From Sphingomonadaceae bacterium (GTDB lineage Bacteria; Pseudomonadota; Alphaproteobacteria; Sphingomonadales; Sphingomonadaceae), in NCBI GenBank assembly GCA_023384025.1, contig JAHDXX010000015.1:18825-24323 (forward strand): 5,499 nt of DNA, read 5' to 3'. Numbering within the stretch: the first letter of the stretch is position 1; each line of letters opens with the position of its first letter. Under the pieces are notes generated by a model, which was given only the letters and a program-made list of their open reading frames with translations, had not been told where the DNA came from and did no database searches. The position numbers and the translations under genes were made by a program. Shown one piece after another: positions 4,521 to 5,499 of the stretch.

Positions 4521-5499
4521 TCAGACCCGCATCACCCAGCCGTGCGTATCGGCCACGGTGCCCTTCTGGATGCCGACCAGCTTTTCGCGCAGCTTGGCGG
4601 TGGTCTGGCCGATGCCGCCCGCGCCGATAGTGAACTCGCCGTCCGGCCCGGCGACCTTGCCGACCGCCGTCACGACGGCGGCGGTGCCGCAGGCCATGAC
4701 TTCGACGAGACGTCCCGATGCTGCATCCGCGCGCCACTGGTCGATCGAGTAGGGTTCTTCGCTGACGTTGAGCCCTTCCTCGCGCAGCAGCGTGATCAGG
4801 CTGTTGCGGGTCACGCCGGGCAGGATCGTGCCGGTCAGCGGCGGGGTGACCACGCGCCCGTCATCGAACACGAAGAACAGGTTCATGCCGCCCAGTTCCT
4901 CGATCCATTTGCGCTCGACCGCGTCGAGGAACAGCACCTGGTCATGCCCGCGCGCGAACGCCTGCCCGGTCGGGACGAGGCTCGCGGCATAGTTGCCGCC
5001 GCACTTCGCCGCGCCGGTGCCGCCCGGGGCGGCGCGGGTGTAGTCGGAAATCCAGATCGACACTGCCTTGGCGCCCGACTTGAAATAGTTGCCCGCCGGG
5101 CTGGCGATGACCATGAACTTGTACTTCTTCGCCGGGCGCACGCCGAGGAAGGCCTCGGTCGCGATCATGAACGGGCGCAGGTAGAGCGAGCCGCCCTCCA
5201 CCGTGGGGAACCAGTCCTTGTCGACCGCGAGGAGCTGGCGGATCGCTGCGATGAAAAGCTCTTCGGGGATGTTGGGCATGGCCAGCCGGTCGGCGCTGCG
5301 GTTGAAGCGGCGCGCGTTTTCTTCCGGGCGGAACAGCGCGATCCCGCCATCGGGCTGGCGATAGGCCTTGAGGCCTTCGAAGATTTCCTGCGCATAGTGC
5401 AGCACGCTCGCTGCCGGATCGAGCATGATCGGCTGGCGCGGGCCGACGACGCCGTCCTGCCAGCCGCCGGCCTCCTCGTCATAGTCAATCGTGACCATG
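4521..5499 (-). CDS. ilvE: Branched-chain amino acid aminotransferase, 5' end outside window
   Basis: PLP enzyme (fold type IV) that interconverts leucine, isoleucine and valine with their 2-oxo acids using 2-oxoglutarate/glutamate, the last biosynthetic and first catabolic step. The visible 325 residues begin [13 protein letters not shown]. In the family this follows an N-terminal stretch of some 30-40 residues ending FxDHM, so the Met at 5498 is probably internal; base 5499 fits a preceding His codon. Seen are [14 protein letters not shown] (34-47), [11 protein letters not shown] (105-115), the PLP lysine in [15 protein letters not shown] (K165), [14 protein letters not shown] (198-211), [13 protein letters not shown] (222-234) and CGTAAVV (270-276). 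KCGGNY and ELGGMNLF place it with the eukaryote-like BCAT subgroup (about 360 aa) rather than the shorter E. coli IlvE type. It heads the visible ilvE-trhO-gst cluster; promoter and any attenuator lie outside. Confidence 0.95.
   Translation of the reverse strand, partial: MVTIDYDEEAGGWQDGVVGPRQPIMLDPAASVLHYAQEIFEGLKAYRQPDGGIALFRPEENARRFNRSADRLAMPNIPEELFIAAIRQLLAVDKDWFPTVEGGSLYLRPFMIATEAFLGVRPAKKYKFMVIASPAGNYFKSGAKAVSIWISDYTRAAPGGTGAAKCGGNYAASLVPTGQAFARGHDQVLFLDAVERKWIEELGGMNLFFVFDDGRVVTPPLTGTILPGVTRNSLITLLREEGLNVSEEPYSIDQWRADAASGRLVEVMACGTAAVVTAVGKVAGPDGEFTIGAGGIGQTTAKLREKLVGIQKGTVADTHGWVMRV

Noticed and set aside
4516..4737. N-terminal extension of trhO up to 4737
   Set aside because: This stretch overlaps the well-conserved ilvE C-terminus in another frame and has no TrhO similarity; [12 protein letters not shown] is a typical start.
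3604..4752. Long plus-strand open frame (382 codons) opposite trhO
   Set aside because: It is a shadow of trhO in GC-rich DNA. The translation shows no family motif, while the minus strand encodes a complete TrhO with all key residues.
5496..5498. ATG at 5498 as the true ilvE start
   Set aside because: Family members have a further N-terminal stretch ending in a DHM-like motif, and base 5499 is consistent with a His codon before this Met. The gene most likely continues past the window.

Overview
The window is GC-rich bacterial DNA. Dense palindromic intergenic repeats (including the type that reads as WIPAFAGMT when translated), a glutathione S-transferase and the gene content suggest an alphaproteobacterium, most likely Sphingomonadales (Erythrobacter/Sphingomonas-like). 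The placement is inference from style and gene families, not from a marker gene.

Layout: positions 1-154 are non-coding, with a G-run block and a hairpin repeat. A nitroreductase-family gene (155-733, minus) and a pirin-family bicupin gene (861-1562, minus) follow. They are separated by a 127-bp gap holding a perfect 16-bp palindrome and an inverted pair of REP-like palindromes. A LysR-type regulator (1661-2563, plus) diverges from the pirin gene across a 98-bp spacer with two LysR-style dyads. The 361-bp gap 2564-2924, between convergent genes, has no credible gene and is almost filled with palindromic repeats of at least three kinds. On the minus strand, a tight cluster reads ilvE (5' end outside the window), trhO, then a glutathione S-transferase gene; ilvE and trhO are 5 nt apart, and trhO and the GST gene overlap by 4 nt (ATGA).

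Function: the LysR protein resembles E. coli YhaJ, and its divergent neighbour is a pirin/YhhW-like protein with the complete metal-binding set. With the nitroreductase, this looks like a small regulon for quinone, flavonoid or nitroaromatic stress. The ilvE-trhO-gst cluster combines branched-chain amino acid transamination, tRNA wobble-uridine hydroxylation and a thiol transferase; it is probably co-transcribed, with no obvious shared pathway.

Main anomalies: the GST gene carries an apparent 1-nt deletion about 24 codons before its expected end; one hairpin repeat appears split by a second type of repeat; and the two inverted REP pairs each have their own matching loop and stem variants. I found no clearly undescribed multi-gene system here.
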